From an uncultured Anaerolineales bacterium (GTDB lineage Bacteria > Chloroflexota > Anaerolineae > Anaerolineales > Villigracilaceae): 64,000 nt of DNA. The position numbers and the translations under genes are program-made. The DNA lies in NCBI GenBank assembly GCA_937960595.1, contig CALGPL010000010.1, positions 62,001 to 126,000 on the forward strand, read 5' to 3'. Below, piece after piece: positions 7,808 to 16,077 of the stretch. Below the pieces are notes generated by a model. That model was given only the letters and a program-made list of their open reading frames with translations, did no database searches and was not told where the DNA came from. The stretch's first letter is position 1; every line of letters begins with the position of its first letter.

Positions 7808-8854
7808 ATGAAACGTTCTCTCTCGCGGCGCGACTTTTTCAAATTGGGCGGGCTGACGCTGGGCAGCCTGGCTTTTGCCCCCTTCCTGCCCGAAGCCGGC
7901 GCTTTTGACGATGTGGAACTGGTGCGGGTGGCCAAGGATTCGGTCAGCGTTCACGTTCAACCGAACGATCAGTACCGCATCGTGGCCACCTGGCCGCGCG
8001 ACTCGGTCGTCCACGTCTACGAGACGGTGGTGGCCGAGACGCCTGCCTACAACCCGGTCTGGTACCGCGTCTGGGGCGGCTACATGCACCGCGCCCGCCT
8101 CCAGAAAGTCAAGGTCATCTACAACCAGCCGCTGACCACCATCCCCGAAAGCGGCCTGCTGGGCGAAATCACCGTCCCCTACGCCCAAGCCTACCGCTAC
8201 GATTCCTTCAATCGTTGGCAGACCACCTACCGGCTGTACTACGAGTCGGTCCACTGGATCACCGCCGTGGAGGCAGGCCCCGACCGTCAGCCCTGGTACC
8301 GCATCCTGGATGAACTGGACGAATCGATCTACTACGTCCCCGCCACCCAGGTGCGCATCATTCCGCCCGCCGAACTAGACCCCATCTCTCCCGACGTGCC
8401 GTTCGAGCAAAAGCGCGTCGAGGTTTCGCTCGCCACCCAAACCCTGACCTGCTTCGAATATGATCAGCCCGTCTTCGAGACGACCATCTCGTCTGGTCTG
8501 GCCGGTCTGAGCGGCCCCGACCGCGAGCCGACCAACACACCGACCGGCCGCTTCAACATCCGGGTCAAGATGCCCTCCAAACACATGGGCAACGCCGACC
8601 TGGCCGCCGACATCGACGACTACGTCATCCCCGGCGTGCCGTGGGTGGCTTTCTTCACCGAGCGCGGCCATGCTTTCCACGGCACCTACTGGCACGACAA
8701 CTTCGGCGTGCCCATGAGTCACGGCTGCATCAATATGCGCACGCCGGAGGCCAAATGGCTGTTCCGCTGGCTGCAACCTGCCGCCGCCTTCGAGGAGATT
8801 GACAAACGCACCCTCGACCGCCGCGGATTTGGGACCCAGGTCATCATCTACTAG
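7808..8854 (+). CDS. Tat-exported L,D-transpeptidase (YkuD family)
   Basis: The 348-residue protein starts with a twin-arginine signal (SRRDFFKLGG) and a hydrophobic stretch, so it is exported folded. SH3-like beta segments fill the middle, and the YkuD catalytic domain lies at the C-terminus with SHGCINMR holding C307 and H305. Such enzymes make 3-3 peptide crosslinks in peptidoglycan or attach proteins to it. The open frame runs further upstream, but the Tat signal fixes the start here. TAAAAT (7794-7799) ends eight bases before this ATG and no ribosome binding site is seen, so the transcript may be leaderless. Confidence 0.92.
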   Translation: MKRSLSRRDFFKLGGLTLGSLAFAPFLPEAGAFDDVELVRVAKDSVSVHVQPNDQYRIVATWPRDSVVHVYETVVAETPAYNPVWYRVWGGYMHRARLQKVKVIYNQPLTTIPESGLLGEITVPYAQAYRYDSFNRWQTTYRLYYESVHWITAVEAGPDRQPWYRILDELDESIYYVPATQVRIIPPAELDPISPDVPFEQKRVEVSLATQTLTCFEYDQPVFETTISSGLAGLSGPDREPTNTPTGRFNIRVKMPSKHMGNADLAADIDDYVIPGVPWVAFFTERGHAFHGTYWHDNFGVPMSHGCINMRTPEAKWLFRWLQPAAAFEEIDKRTLDRRGFGTQVIIY

Positions 8855-8857
8855 CCC

Positions 8858-10087
8858 ATGCCCACTCTCATCTGGCCATCCAAAGCGAAACCTGCCGTCC
8901 CGCCTGCCGCGCTCACCACCGAGGCAATCGTCTACCCGGGCGGCCGGGGCTATCCGCAGCCGGCCGCCAACCGTCTCATCCTGGGCGACAACCTGAAAGT
9001 CATGGCCGCTCTCCTGCCCGAGTATGCAGGCCGTTTCGATCTCATCTACGCCGATCCGCCCTTCTTTACCAACAAACGATACCCGGCCCGTATCGGTCGC
9101 GGCGAGGACTCGCGCCGCCCGCGCGAATGGCAACTGGCCGAAGGCTACGCCGATCACTGGTCTGATCTGGACGCTTATCTGGATTTCCTCTATCCGCGTC
9201 TGGACCTGATGACGCGCCTGCTCGCTCCCCACGGGACCCTGTACCTGCACCTCGACTGGCACGCCGACGCCTATGCCCGTCTCCTGCTCGACGAACTCCT
9301 CGGCCGCGAACACCTGCTCAACGAAATCGTCTGGGTCTATCATGGCCCTTCGCCTGTCAGGCGGGCGTTCAACCGCAAGCACGATATCATCCTGGCCTAC
9401 ACCAAGAGCAAAAACTATACCTTCAACGCCGACGCTGTCCGCGAACCATACAATCCGAATACCGTCAAAACGTTCGAAGCCTCGCCAAAAGCCGGCTTCG
9501 GCAAAGTCCCCGACCTGGAACGCGGCAAAGTGCCGGAGGATTGGTGGTACTTCCCGGTGGTGGCCCGCCTGCATTCCGAACGCACCGGCTACCCGACTCA
9601 GAAACCGGAGGCCTTGCTCGAACGCATCCTGCTGGCCTCTTCCCGGCCGGGCGACTTAGTCGCCGACTTTTTCTGCGGCTCCGGCACCCTACCGCTCGTC
9701 GCCGCCCGCCATGGACGGCGCTTCTTGGCCTGCGATGTGGCCTGGCGGGCCGTCCATACCACCCGCCTGCGCCTCTTGGATCAGGAGACCGCCTTCTCCC
9801 TCGAACGCGAAGCAGACAGCCGTCCGCCTGCCGCGGAAACGAAAATCGGCCTGGAGATTTCCGGCCGCACCGTGACCCTCCAGCCGGGCAGCCTTGACCT
9901 GGACTACTGGGAAGCCGATCCCGACTGGGACGGGAAAATGTTTCGCAGCGTTTGTCAGGCGCGGCGCCCAAACCGCCTCAGCGACATCCCCCTCCGCCTC
10001 GATCTGCCGCACCCGCCCCGGCGGCTGTGTGTGCGCGCCGTCACGGTCGGCGGCAGACAAATCCAAACAACGCCGGGGCAGGTCTGA
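8858..10087 (+). CDS. Site-specific DNA methyltransferase (adenine/N4-cytosine, beta-class order)
   Basis: The 409-residue protein has the catalytic motif IV DPPF (residues 66-69, in LIYADPPFFTN) before the AdoMet-binding motif I DFFCGSGT (270-277). This is the beta-class order of N6-adenine or N4-cytosine methylases such as type III Mod subunits. No restriction enzyme, specificity subunit or mobile element is nearby, so it is an orphan that may act in regulation or genome marking. It starts three bases after the transpeptidase stop without a clear ribosome binding site, which suggests coupled translation. The recognition sequence is unknown. Confidence 0.88.
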   Translation: MPTLIWPSKAKPAVPPAALTTEAIVYPGGRGYPQPAANRLILGDNLKVMAALLPEYAGRFDLIYADPPFFTNKRYPARIGRGEDSRRPREWQLAEGYADHWSDLDAYLDFLYPRLDLMTRLLAPHGTLYLHLDWHADAYARLLLDELLGREHLLNEIVWVYHGPSPVRRAFNRKHDIILAYTKSKNYTFNADAVREPYNPNTVKTFEASPKAGFGKVPDLERGKVPEDWWYFPVVARLHSERTGYPTQKPEALLERILLASSRPGDLVADFFCGSGTLPLVAARHGRRFLACDVAWRAVHTTRLRLLDQETAFSLEREADSRPPAAETKIGLEISGRTVTLQPGSLDLDYWEADPDWDGKMFRSVCQARRPNRLSDIPLRLDLPHPPRRLCVRAVTVGGRQIQTTPGQV

Positions 10088-10104
10088 GACCCGCCCCGGT
10101 TTTC
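10073..10104 (+). terminator. Terminator overlapping the methyltransferase stop
   Basis: CCGGGGC (10073-10079) pairs with GCCCCGG (10093-10099), with an inner GGT/ACC extension, followed by TTTTC. The stop codon lies inside the loop. Confidence 0.7.
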
Positions 10105-10765
10105 AAAGATCCAGCCGGTAGCCCACCCCTCGCACCGTTTTCAACAAGGTCGGCCTCTTCGGATCGGCTTCGATCGCCTCGCGCAGCCAAGAGATGTGAA
10201 CATCCAGCGTGCGTGTGTCGTCTGTGTAATCCGTCTCCCAGACCTGCGAAAACAGTTCCTTGCGGTTGACCACCTCACCGTTATGCTCCATAAGAATCTT
10301 GAGCAGGCGCACCAGGCGCGGGGTCAAACGCGCCTTCTTGCCCGGCGCGCGAACAAGACGATTCTCCACATCCAGCCGGATCGATCCCACATGCAAAATT
10401 GCCTTCCCATCACATGGGAGAAGATGACGAATCCGATTGGTCAGTTTTTGCACCGTGAAGGGCAGGGTCAAAATGACATCGGCATCGCTTTTCGTCGCCT
10501 CGTGCTGGGGCGCCAGAATCAGGACGATGGGTAGATTTTTGGCCTCCTCTCGCAACGCCTGACAAATGCGCTTGCCGCTGGTCCGCAGGGAGGCGGCGTT
10601 GACCACCGCCACTTCGAACGTGTTTTTCTGGCCCAATAATTTTAAAGCCTCACTCCCGCTCGAAACCGATTCGATCTCGAATCCTTTCTTGCGAAGAGCG
10701 GGAACAAAGGCCGGATACTCTGCGTGTTTGCCCTCGATGACCAAGAGTTTCGCAGTATTCTTCAT
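10103..10765 (-). CDS. OmpR-type response regulator with a degenerate receiver domain
   Basis: The 220-residue protein has an N-terminal receiver-like domain and a C-terminal winged helix (LLKILMEHNGEVVNRKEL ... VRGVGYRLDL) of OmpR/PhoB type. The receiver lacks the key residues: N56 replaces the phospho-acceptor Asp (VAVVNAASLR), only one acidic residue is seen at the end of strand 1 (VIEGK), and Leu replaces the conserved Lys (LTLPF). It is therefore probably phosphorylation-independent. No kinase is adjacent. A GTG at 10783 is in frame, but the ATG at 10765 matches the receiver start. A perfect TATAAT (minus strand, 10780-10775) ends nine bases before that ATG, so the message may be leaderless. 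Confidence 0.87.
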   Translation of the reverse strand: MKNTAKLLVIEGKHAEYPAFVPALRKKGFEIESVSSGSEALKLLGQKNTFEVAVVNAASLRTSGKRICQALREEAKNLPIVLILAPQHEATKSDADVILTLPFTVQKLTNRIRHLLPCDGKAILHVGSIRLDVENRLVRAPGKKARLTPRLVRLLKILMEHNGEVVNRKELFSQVWETDYTDDTRTLDVHISWLREAIEADPKRPTLLKTVRGVGYRLDL

Positions 10766-10849
10766 GTTGCTTTGATTATACACCTATCTTAAATATTTAC
10801 GCCATAGTCCCGCCGCTCAAAAAACACCTTCCCATCCCTCCCACCCTCT

Positions 10850-10857
10850 GGTACAAT
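10850..10857 (+). promoter_or_regulatory. GGTACAAT box upstream of rplI
   Basis: GG plus TACAAT (10852-10857) lies 62 bases before the L9 start codon in the region between the divergent regulator and rplI. No clear -35 element is seen. Confidence 0.4.
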
Positions 10858-10919
10858 GGGCCGCCGGAACGTTGTACCCTTCGTTCCAAAATTCACTCAA
10901 TTCTGAAAGGGCTTGTGAA

Positions 10920-11468
10920 ATGAAAGTGTTGTTGATCAAAGATGTCTACAAACTGGGGCGGGCCGGCGATGTGAAACGCGTCGCCGACGGTTACGGCCGC
11001 AACTACCTCATCCCGCAGGGATTGGCCGTCTTAGCCACGCCGGGGGCGCTGACTCAGGCCGACCGCATCCGCGCCAAGGCTGCCGAACACCGCGCCCTCC
11101 TCAACGATGAGATGGCCGCCGTCGCCGAACAACTGACCAACATCCGGCTGGCCTTCAGCGCCCGCGCAGGCGAGACCGGAAAACTGTATGGCTCGATCAC
11201 CAGTCAGGATGTGGTCGAGGCCATCCAGGCCAAGACCGGCATCGTCCTCAAGCGCCATCAGATCGATATGCAGCCGCTGCGCTCCCTCGGCGAACACACC
11301 ATTCACGTCCGCCTGACGATGGACCTGATCCCTGCCATCAAGGTGGTCGTCTTCCGCGAGGGCGAGCCCGAGCCGGCCCTGACCGATGCAGCCGGGACGC
11401 CCAAAGAGGTCGCCGCCGAATCCCCCCAGGCCGAGCCAACCGCTCAGGAACAACCGTCCAACGACTGA
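10920..11468 (+). CDS. rplI: Ribosomal protein bL9
   Basis: The first residues MKVLLIKDVYKLGRAGDV and the following GYGRNYLIPQGLA are the hallmark of L9, which binds 23S rRNA near the L1 stalk. The N- and C-terminal domains end near residue 150, and the rest of the 182 residues is an Ala/Glu/Pro-rich acidic tail (AEPTAQEQPSND end) not found in the standard protein. An in-frame ATG 48 bases upstream is rejected because the family starts exactly at MKVLL. In many bacteria rplI sits with rpsF and rpsR. Here it stands before a RodZ-like gene. Confidence 0.96.
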   Translation: MKVLLIKDVYKLGRAGDVKRVADGYGRNYLIPQGLAVLATPGALTQADRIRAKAAEHRALLNDEMAAVAEQLTNIRLAFSARAGETGKLYGSITSQDVVEAIQAKTGIVLKRHQIDMQPLRSLGEHTIHVRLTMDLIPAIKVVVFREGEPEPALTDAAGTPKEVAAESPQAEPTAQEQPSND

Positions 11469-11487
11469 GTCAAAAACAATCCGCAAA

Positions 11488-11529
11488 CAAGTCTCACCGG
11501 TTATAATTACAGAGAAACCGGTGAGGCTT
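11488..11529. promoter_or_regulatory. Long inverted repeat enclosing a TATAAT box
   Basis: CTCACCGGTT (11493-11502) and AACCGGTGAG (11516-11525) are perfect arms. With one mismatch the repeat extends to 15-16 base pairs. The 13-base loop holds TATAAT (11502-11507), and the downstream gene starts at 11535. It may be the terminator of rplI, an operator over the promoter of the next gene, or both. Confidence 0.5.
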
Positions 11530-11534
11530 GTTCT

Positions 11535-13532
11535 ATGACAGAAACTATTGGCCAACGTCTGCGAAGACGCCGCGAAGAACGCCTTCTGAGCATCGCCTCT
11601 GTGGTAGAAGCGACCCGCATCCGGTCTCACTACATCGAAGCAATCGAGGCAGATCATTACGAGGCCTTTCCTTCTCCTGTCCAGGCGCGCGGCTTCCTGC
11701 GCAGTTATGCTGAATTTCTTGGCTTTTCACTCGAAGAACTATCTCGCCAGGAAAGCGAACAAACGCCACCCGCCTCTGTGCAGGCCGGTGAATCTGCGCC
11801 CCAAAGCGAAACGCCTTCCGCGGCAAGTGAGACGCCCATCGGTGATGACCGCCTCCCCAAAGCGCCAGAACCCCAGGAGGCAGGCGGAACGCTGCCGTTA
11901 GCAGAGACACGCCCGGCCGCAAACGAGATACCGGTCGCGCCCGCCCCCGAAGACTCGGGCCGCCCTCGGCCGGAGTACGAGACCGGCCGGACCATTCCTG
12001 CTCCTCTGTCGCCACTTCAGCCTGCCGCCGAACAGCCGCCCGCAGCCGCCCCCAGTCCAAAAGAAAAATCCATCCGCCCGAAAAGCCCAGCGCGCCGGAC
12101 GCCAAAGTCCGCGCCGGCCAAGCCGACCCGCGAAACTCCTCCCGCGGCGAAAACGGCAGCCAAAGCCCGCCCGGCGCCGACCCCCATCCCGCCCGCCCAA
12201 AAACCGACCGCAGCCAAAAAGCCCGCCGCGGCCGCTCCCGCAAAGTCGGCAGCCAAAGCCCGCCCGGCGTCGGCCTCCGCCCCGCCCGCCCAAAAACCGA
12301 CCGCAGCCCGGCCGGTCAGTTCGACGGGCAGCAAGAGCAGCCGCAAGAAAACCACCGCCCGGAACCGGCGCAAGGCGGCCGAATCTCCCGCCGAACCGGA
12401 GTCCCCGCCGGGTTTAGCCTCCGTCGAGGCTCCGCCGGAGACCGTCCTGCCGGCCGCGGCCGAGACGGCAATCCCTTCCCCCCTCAGCCCTCTTGACGAA
12501 CCGCTCCCTGCCGAGCCAAGTGACGCCCTTGCTCTTGGCGAGGAGAAACCCCAGCCAGAAGAAGCGGCCGGGCACCCCCCGTCCTCGCGGGAGATTTTGC
12601 TGTCCATCGGCGAACGCCTGCGACAGCGGCGCGAATTGTTAGGCTTACATCTGGCCGAGATCGAACAACACACCGGCCTCCGCCAGTCTTATCTCGAAAA
12701 AATAGAATCCGCCGACTTCGACGGTCTGCCCTCGCCCGTTCAGGCGCGCGGCATGCTCAGTCAGTACGCCAGTTTCCTCGACCTGGACGCCGACGCCATC
12801 CTCCTGCGCTTTGCCGAGGGCCTTCAACAGCGGCGCCTGGAACGGCATCCCCCTTCTAAAGAAAAGAGCGCTGCTGCAGAGAAAAAGCCTCTCTCGCCCC
12901 GTCTGAGACGATTTCTCTCGGCCGATCTGCTGATTGGCATCCCCCTCATCGTCATAGTGCTGGTCGTCGTCTTCTGGGGCCTATCGCGGACAATGGCGCT
13001 CCGCACGGCCCCCACCCCCGCCGTGACGCTGCCTCCGATTTCGGATCTTCTCCTCGAAACGCCAACCCTTCCGCTCTCCGAGACCGCCGCCGAAACCCCT
13101 GCTTCTGCCGTTGCTCTACCGACCTCCGCCGTGATTGCCCCGGCCCCCGTCGGACCGCTGCCCACCCAGGCAGAGGGCGTGGTTCAGATCGTCATCGTTT
13201 CCCTGGAACGGACATGGATGCGCGTGACCGTGGACGGCAGGATTGCCTTCGAAGGCCGGACGACCGCCAGCACGCCCTATACCTTTGCTGCCGACAACCA
13301 GATCGAGGTCCAAACGGGCAACGGTGCTGCGCTGCGCATCTACCATCAAGGCCAGGACTTGGGCATGCTGGGGAGTTTCGGTCAGGCGGTCGACCGCATC
13401 TACACCTCGAGCGCAGTCCTCGACCCGACGCCGACGGTCACCCCCTCTCCCACCGTCACGCCGACGCCGACGCGCACCCCTATCCCCTCGCCAACGCCGC
13501 GGCCCTCCCCCACCCCGCGTCCGACGCCGTAA
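11535..13532 (+). CDS. RodZ-like membrane protein with two HTH domains
   Basis: The 665-residue protein has two RodZ-type helix-turn-helix domains: residues about 5-70 (IGQRLRRRREERLLSIASVV) and about 356-425 (IGERLRQRRELLGLHLAEIE). Each ends in a near-identical FPSPVQARGFL/LPSPVQARGML segment. A 280-residue Ala/Pro/Lys-rich disordered stretch separates them. One transmembrane helix follows (about 465-487), then a DUF4115-like beta domain (about 548-615) outside, and a Thr/Pro-rich tail. RodZ links the MreB cytoskeleton to cell-wall synthesis. The doubled HTH points to an internal duplication. The gene lies between rplI and rimO. Confidence 0.85.
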   Translation: MTETIGQRLRRRREERLLSIASVVEATRIRSHYIEAIEADHYEAFPSPVQARGFLRSYAEFLGFSLEELSRQESEQTPPASVQAGESAPQSETPSAASETPIGDDRLPKAPEPQEAGGTLPLAETRPAANEIPVAPAPEDSGRPRPEYETGRTIPAPLSPLQPAAEQPPAAAPSPKEKSIRPKSPARRTPKSAPAKPTRETPPAAKTAAKARPAPTPIPPAQKPTAAKKPAAAAPAKSAAKARPASASAPPAQKPTAARPVSSTGSKSSRKKTTARNRRKAAESPAEPESPPGLASVEAPPETVLPAAAETAIPSPLSPLDEPLPAEPSDALALGEEKPQPEEAAGHPPSSREILLSIGERLRQRRELLGLHLAEIEQHTGLRQSYLEKIESADFDGLPSPVQARGMLSQYASFLDLDADAILLRFAEGLQQRRLERHPPSKEKSAAAEKKPLSPRLRRFLSADLLIGIPLIVIVLVVVFWGLSRTMALRTAPTPAVTLPPISDLLLETPTLPLSETAAETPASAVALPTSAVIAPAPVGPLPTQAEGVVQIVIVSLERTWMRVTVDGRIAFEGRTTASTPYTFAADNQIEVQTGNGAALRIYHQGQDLGMLGSFGQAVDRIYTSSAVLDPTPTVTPSPTVTPTPTRTPIPSPTPRPSPTPRPTP

Positions 13533-13569
13533 TCGGACCGGCGGGCAAATCCCCGGCGCCGCATTCTCC

Positions 13570-14928
13570 ATGAATCCGAAAACATTTCACCTGACCTCTC
13601 TCGGTTGTGCCAAAAACACCGTCGACTCCGAATCCATGGCCCAGTTGTTGATGCAAGACGGCTATCGGCCGGTCAAAGATCCCTGGCGGGCGGGAGTGCT
13701 GATCGTCAACACCTGCGGCTTCATCGGTCCGGCGCGCCAGGAGGCCTACACCGTCCTGCGCGCCCTGGCCGAGGCCAAGCGCCCCGGTCAACTGCTGATT
13801 GCCGCCGGCTGTCTGACCCAGCGCTACGGAGCCGAGGTGGCCCGTCAGGTCCCCGGGGTTGACGGCGTGCTGGGCACCCGCCGCTGGATGGACATCGTCG
13901 AGGTGGTGCAGCGTCTGCGGCAGAGGCCCCATCCTCGCCCGCTCTATCACCTGCCCGACGAAGCCGAGACGATGGGCGCCGATCCGGTCGGGCCGGATGA
14001 GCGTCCGCGGGTGTTGCGCGCCAGCAGAATGGGGGCCAGCGCCTACTTAAAAATCGCAGACGGCTGCCGCCGCCCCTGCGCTTTCTGTGCCATCCCGCTC
14101 ATCAAAGGGCCGGCCGTCAGCCGGCCGCTCAACGTTCTATTAGATGAAGCCGCGCAATTACGCCAGAGCGGCGTGCGGGAACTGATTCTGATCGCGCAGG
14201 ATACCACTGACTATGGCTCCGATTGGGGGCTGCAAGACGGCCTGGCTGTCTTGTTAGAACGACTGGTCGAGCGCGTCCCAGAGATGGACTGGATTCGCCT
14301 CCTCTATGCCTACCCCGGCTACGTCACCGACCGGCTGATCGAGTTGATGGCCTCCCGGCCGCAGATTCTGCCCTATCTCGATATCCCCCTGCAACACGCT
14401 CACCCCGACACTCTCCTGCGCATGCGCCGCCCCGCCAACGTCGAGTGGGTCCGCGCCACGATTGCCAAAATGCGGGCGGCCATGCCGGGGCTGGCGATCC
14501 GCACGACGTTCATCGTCGGTTATCCCGGCGAGACGGAAGCAGAGTTCCAGACGCTGCTCGATTTCGTCGCCGAAATGCGCTTCGACCGGGTGGGGGCTTT
14601 CCCGTTTTCGTTCGAACCAGGGACGGCGTCCGAGCCGCTTGGCGACCCGATTCCGGCAGAGGTCAAGGAGGAGCGTTATCAAAGGCTGATGGAACTTCAG
14701 CAGAGCATCTCGCTGCAAAACAACCAGGCCTTCGTCGGCCAGACGCTGCAAGTCCTGATCGAGGGCGGCGATCAGAAAAAAAGGATTTCCATCGGGCGCA
14801 GTTATCGCGACGCCCCCGAGGTGGACGGCGTGGTTCTGGTGGAAGGACTACTCCCCCCCGGCAGCCTGGTGCCGGTCCGAATCACCGGGGCAATGACCTA
14901 CGATTTGACCGGCGTTCCGGTCGAATAA
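13570..14928 (+). CDS. rimO: Ribosomal protein uS12 methylthiotransferase RimO
   Basis: The 452-residue radical-SAM enzyme has the N-terminal cluster cysteines C13 (SLGCAKN), C49 (NTCGF) and C81 (AGCLTQRYG), the SAM-cluster cysteines C166-C170-C173 (CRRPCAFC), and a C-terminal TRAM domain. It adds a methylthio group to an aspartate of ribosomal protein S12. MNPKTFHLTSLGCAKNTVDS is characteristic of RimO rather than MiaB. The open frame continues upstream into the preceding gene, but the family start and the 37-base gap after that gene fix this ATG. Confidence 0.95.
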   Translation: MNPKTFHLTSLGCAKNTVDSESMAQLLMQDGYRPVKDPWRAGVLIVNTCGFIGPARQEAYTVLRALAEAKRPGQLLIAAGCLTQRYGAEVARQVPGVDGVLGTRRWMDIVEVVQRLRQRPHPRPLYHLPDEAETMGADPVGPDERPRVLRASRMGASAYLKIADGCRRPCAFCAIPLIKGPAVSRPLNVLLDEAAQLRQSGVRELILIAQDTTDYGSDWGLQDGLAVLLERLVERVPEMDWIRLLYAYPGYVTDRLIELMASRPQILPYLDIPLQHAHPDTLLRMRRPANVEWVRATIAKMRAAMPGLAIRTTFIVGYPGETEAEFQTLLDFVAEMRFDRVGAFPFSFEPGTASEPLGDPIPAEVKEERYQRLMELQQSISLQNNQAFVGQTLQVLIEGGDQKKRISIGRSYRDAPEVDGVVLVEGLLPPGSLVPVRITGAMTYDLTGVPVE

Positions 14929-14962
14929 AGGCCGGGGGCGGGCCGGCCATTCTCATCCCGCC

Positions 14963-14995
14963 AAAAAACTTGCGGCGCGAACGGGCGCGCCGCAA
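14963..14995 (-). terminator. Terminator of the TPR-protein operon (minus strand)
   Basis: TTGCGGCGCG (14970-14979) pairs with CGCGCCGCAA (14986-14995). On the minus strand the stem is followed by GTTTTTTGG (complement of 14962-14969). Confidence 0.88.
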
Positions 14996-15034
14996 CAGCA
15001 ATTATGGATTGATGCAAACGAATACGGGCCGGCC

Positions 15035-16057
15035 TCAGGGCGTCGGTATGGGCGTCTCGATAGGGGTCGGTGTGGCGGTTGGGACGGGCGTTCCGTAGCA
15101 GAGATAATAGACCTGCGTCGCCACAGGGTAATATTGCTCATTCTCGGCGTTATAGACCGTGAAGGCTTCCTCGTAGAGGGAGGAGGCCGTGCAGTAGTCG
15201 CCCGCTTCCTGCTTTTGGGCCGCCAACTGGATCGTTGCGTAGCGCCAGCGTTCGTTAGCCGTCAGACAGGAGGTGTCCATCATGTTGGGGGAAGAGAGGG
15301 CCACCTGCCCGAAATAGTAACGGGCGTTCTCCCAGTCGAGTTGCCAGAAACTGGCGGCGGTCAGATACAGCCGGGCGTTGGCTCGCAGGGCAATCGCGGT
15401 CGAATCCAGCGGGCCGAAGCGCTCGGCCAGCGTAATGTCGTAGATGCCGCCTTCCAGGTTGATGTCCTGGCAGCGATAGGCCAGGATTTTGCCAACTCCC
15501 CGGTTGCGCAGCGCGATGTAATACATCCCATCCACGTCAATCGTGCGATAGGTGGGGGCGACGCGGCGCAAGGAGTCGAGGTGAGCCACTGCCGCGTTCC
15601 AATCGCTGCTGTTGAGGGCCTCGACAGCCGAAGCGTAGATGGCCTCGGCCTCGCGCAGGTCGGGGGTCGGTGTGATGGTGGGCGTCAGCGTATAGGTCGG
15701 CGTCGGCGTGATGTTGATGCGCAGGAGGAGTTCGCGATAGGCATCCTGGACGCCCGGGTAATCCGGATTGTTGCGGATGACAAATTCCAGATGCATACGG
15801 GCGACCTCGTAGCGGCCGGCTTCCATGGCCTGGAGGCCCAGTTGGTACTGTTCCTGTACCTGCTGAGCGACGAGCGTCGCCTGGGCGCTGCGGCGAACGC
15901 CAATCCCCGACCCGTAGCCGGCCAGCCCTCCCAGCGCCAGGATCAGGAGCAAGCCAAGGACGGCCAGCAGCCGGGCGCGGCCTTTGGCCGGTTTCTCGGC
16001 CTTGTTCGGTTGCGTATCTTTGACGAGCGTGGGTTGCGTATCGTTCATATCAGACAT
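15035..16057 (-). CDS. Membrane-anchored TPR-like protein with Thr/Pro-rich linkers
   Basis: The 340-residue protein has a charged N-terminus, one transmembrane helix (about residues 29-50), a TPR-like helical hairpin (YQLGLQAMEAGRYEVARMHL), a TPTPTYTLTPTITPTP linker, further helical repeats (AIYASAVEALNSSDWNAAVA) and a TPTP tail. It is probably anchored in the membrane with its repeats outside, as a scaffold for other proteins. No enzyme domain is seen. It lies 20 bases downstream of murJ, but TATAAT (minus 16070-16065) ends seven bases before the ATG, so it may have its own leaderless transcript. Confidence 0.72.
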   Translation of the reverse strand: MSDMNDTQPTLVKDTQPNKAEKPAKGRARLLAVLGLLLILALGGLAGYGSGIGVRRSAQATLVAQQVQEQYQLGLQAMEAGRYEVARMHLEFVIRNNPDYPGVQDAYRELLLRINITPTPTYTLTPTITPTPDLREAEAIYASAVEALNSSDWNAAVAHLDSLRRVAPTYRTIDVDGMYYIALRNRGVGKILAYRCQDINLEGGIYDITLAERFGPLDSTAIALRANARLYLTAASFWQLDWENARYYFGQVALSSPNMMDTSCLTANERWRYATIQLAAQKQEAGDYCTASSLYEEAFTVYNAENEQYYPVATQVYYLCYGTPVPTATPTPIETPIPTP

Positions 16058-16077
16058 GGCGGCAATTATACTCCACG

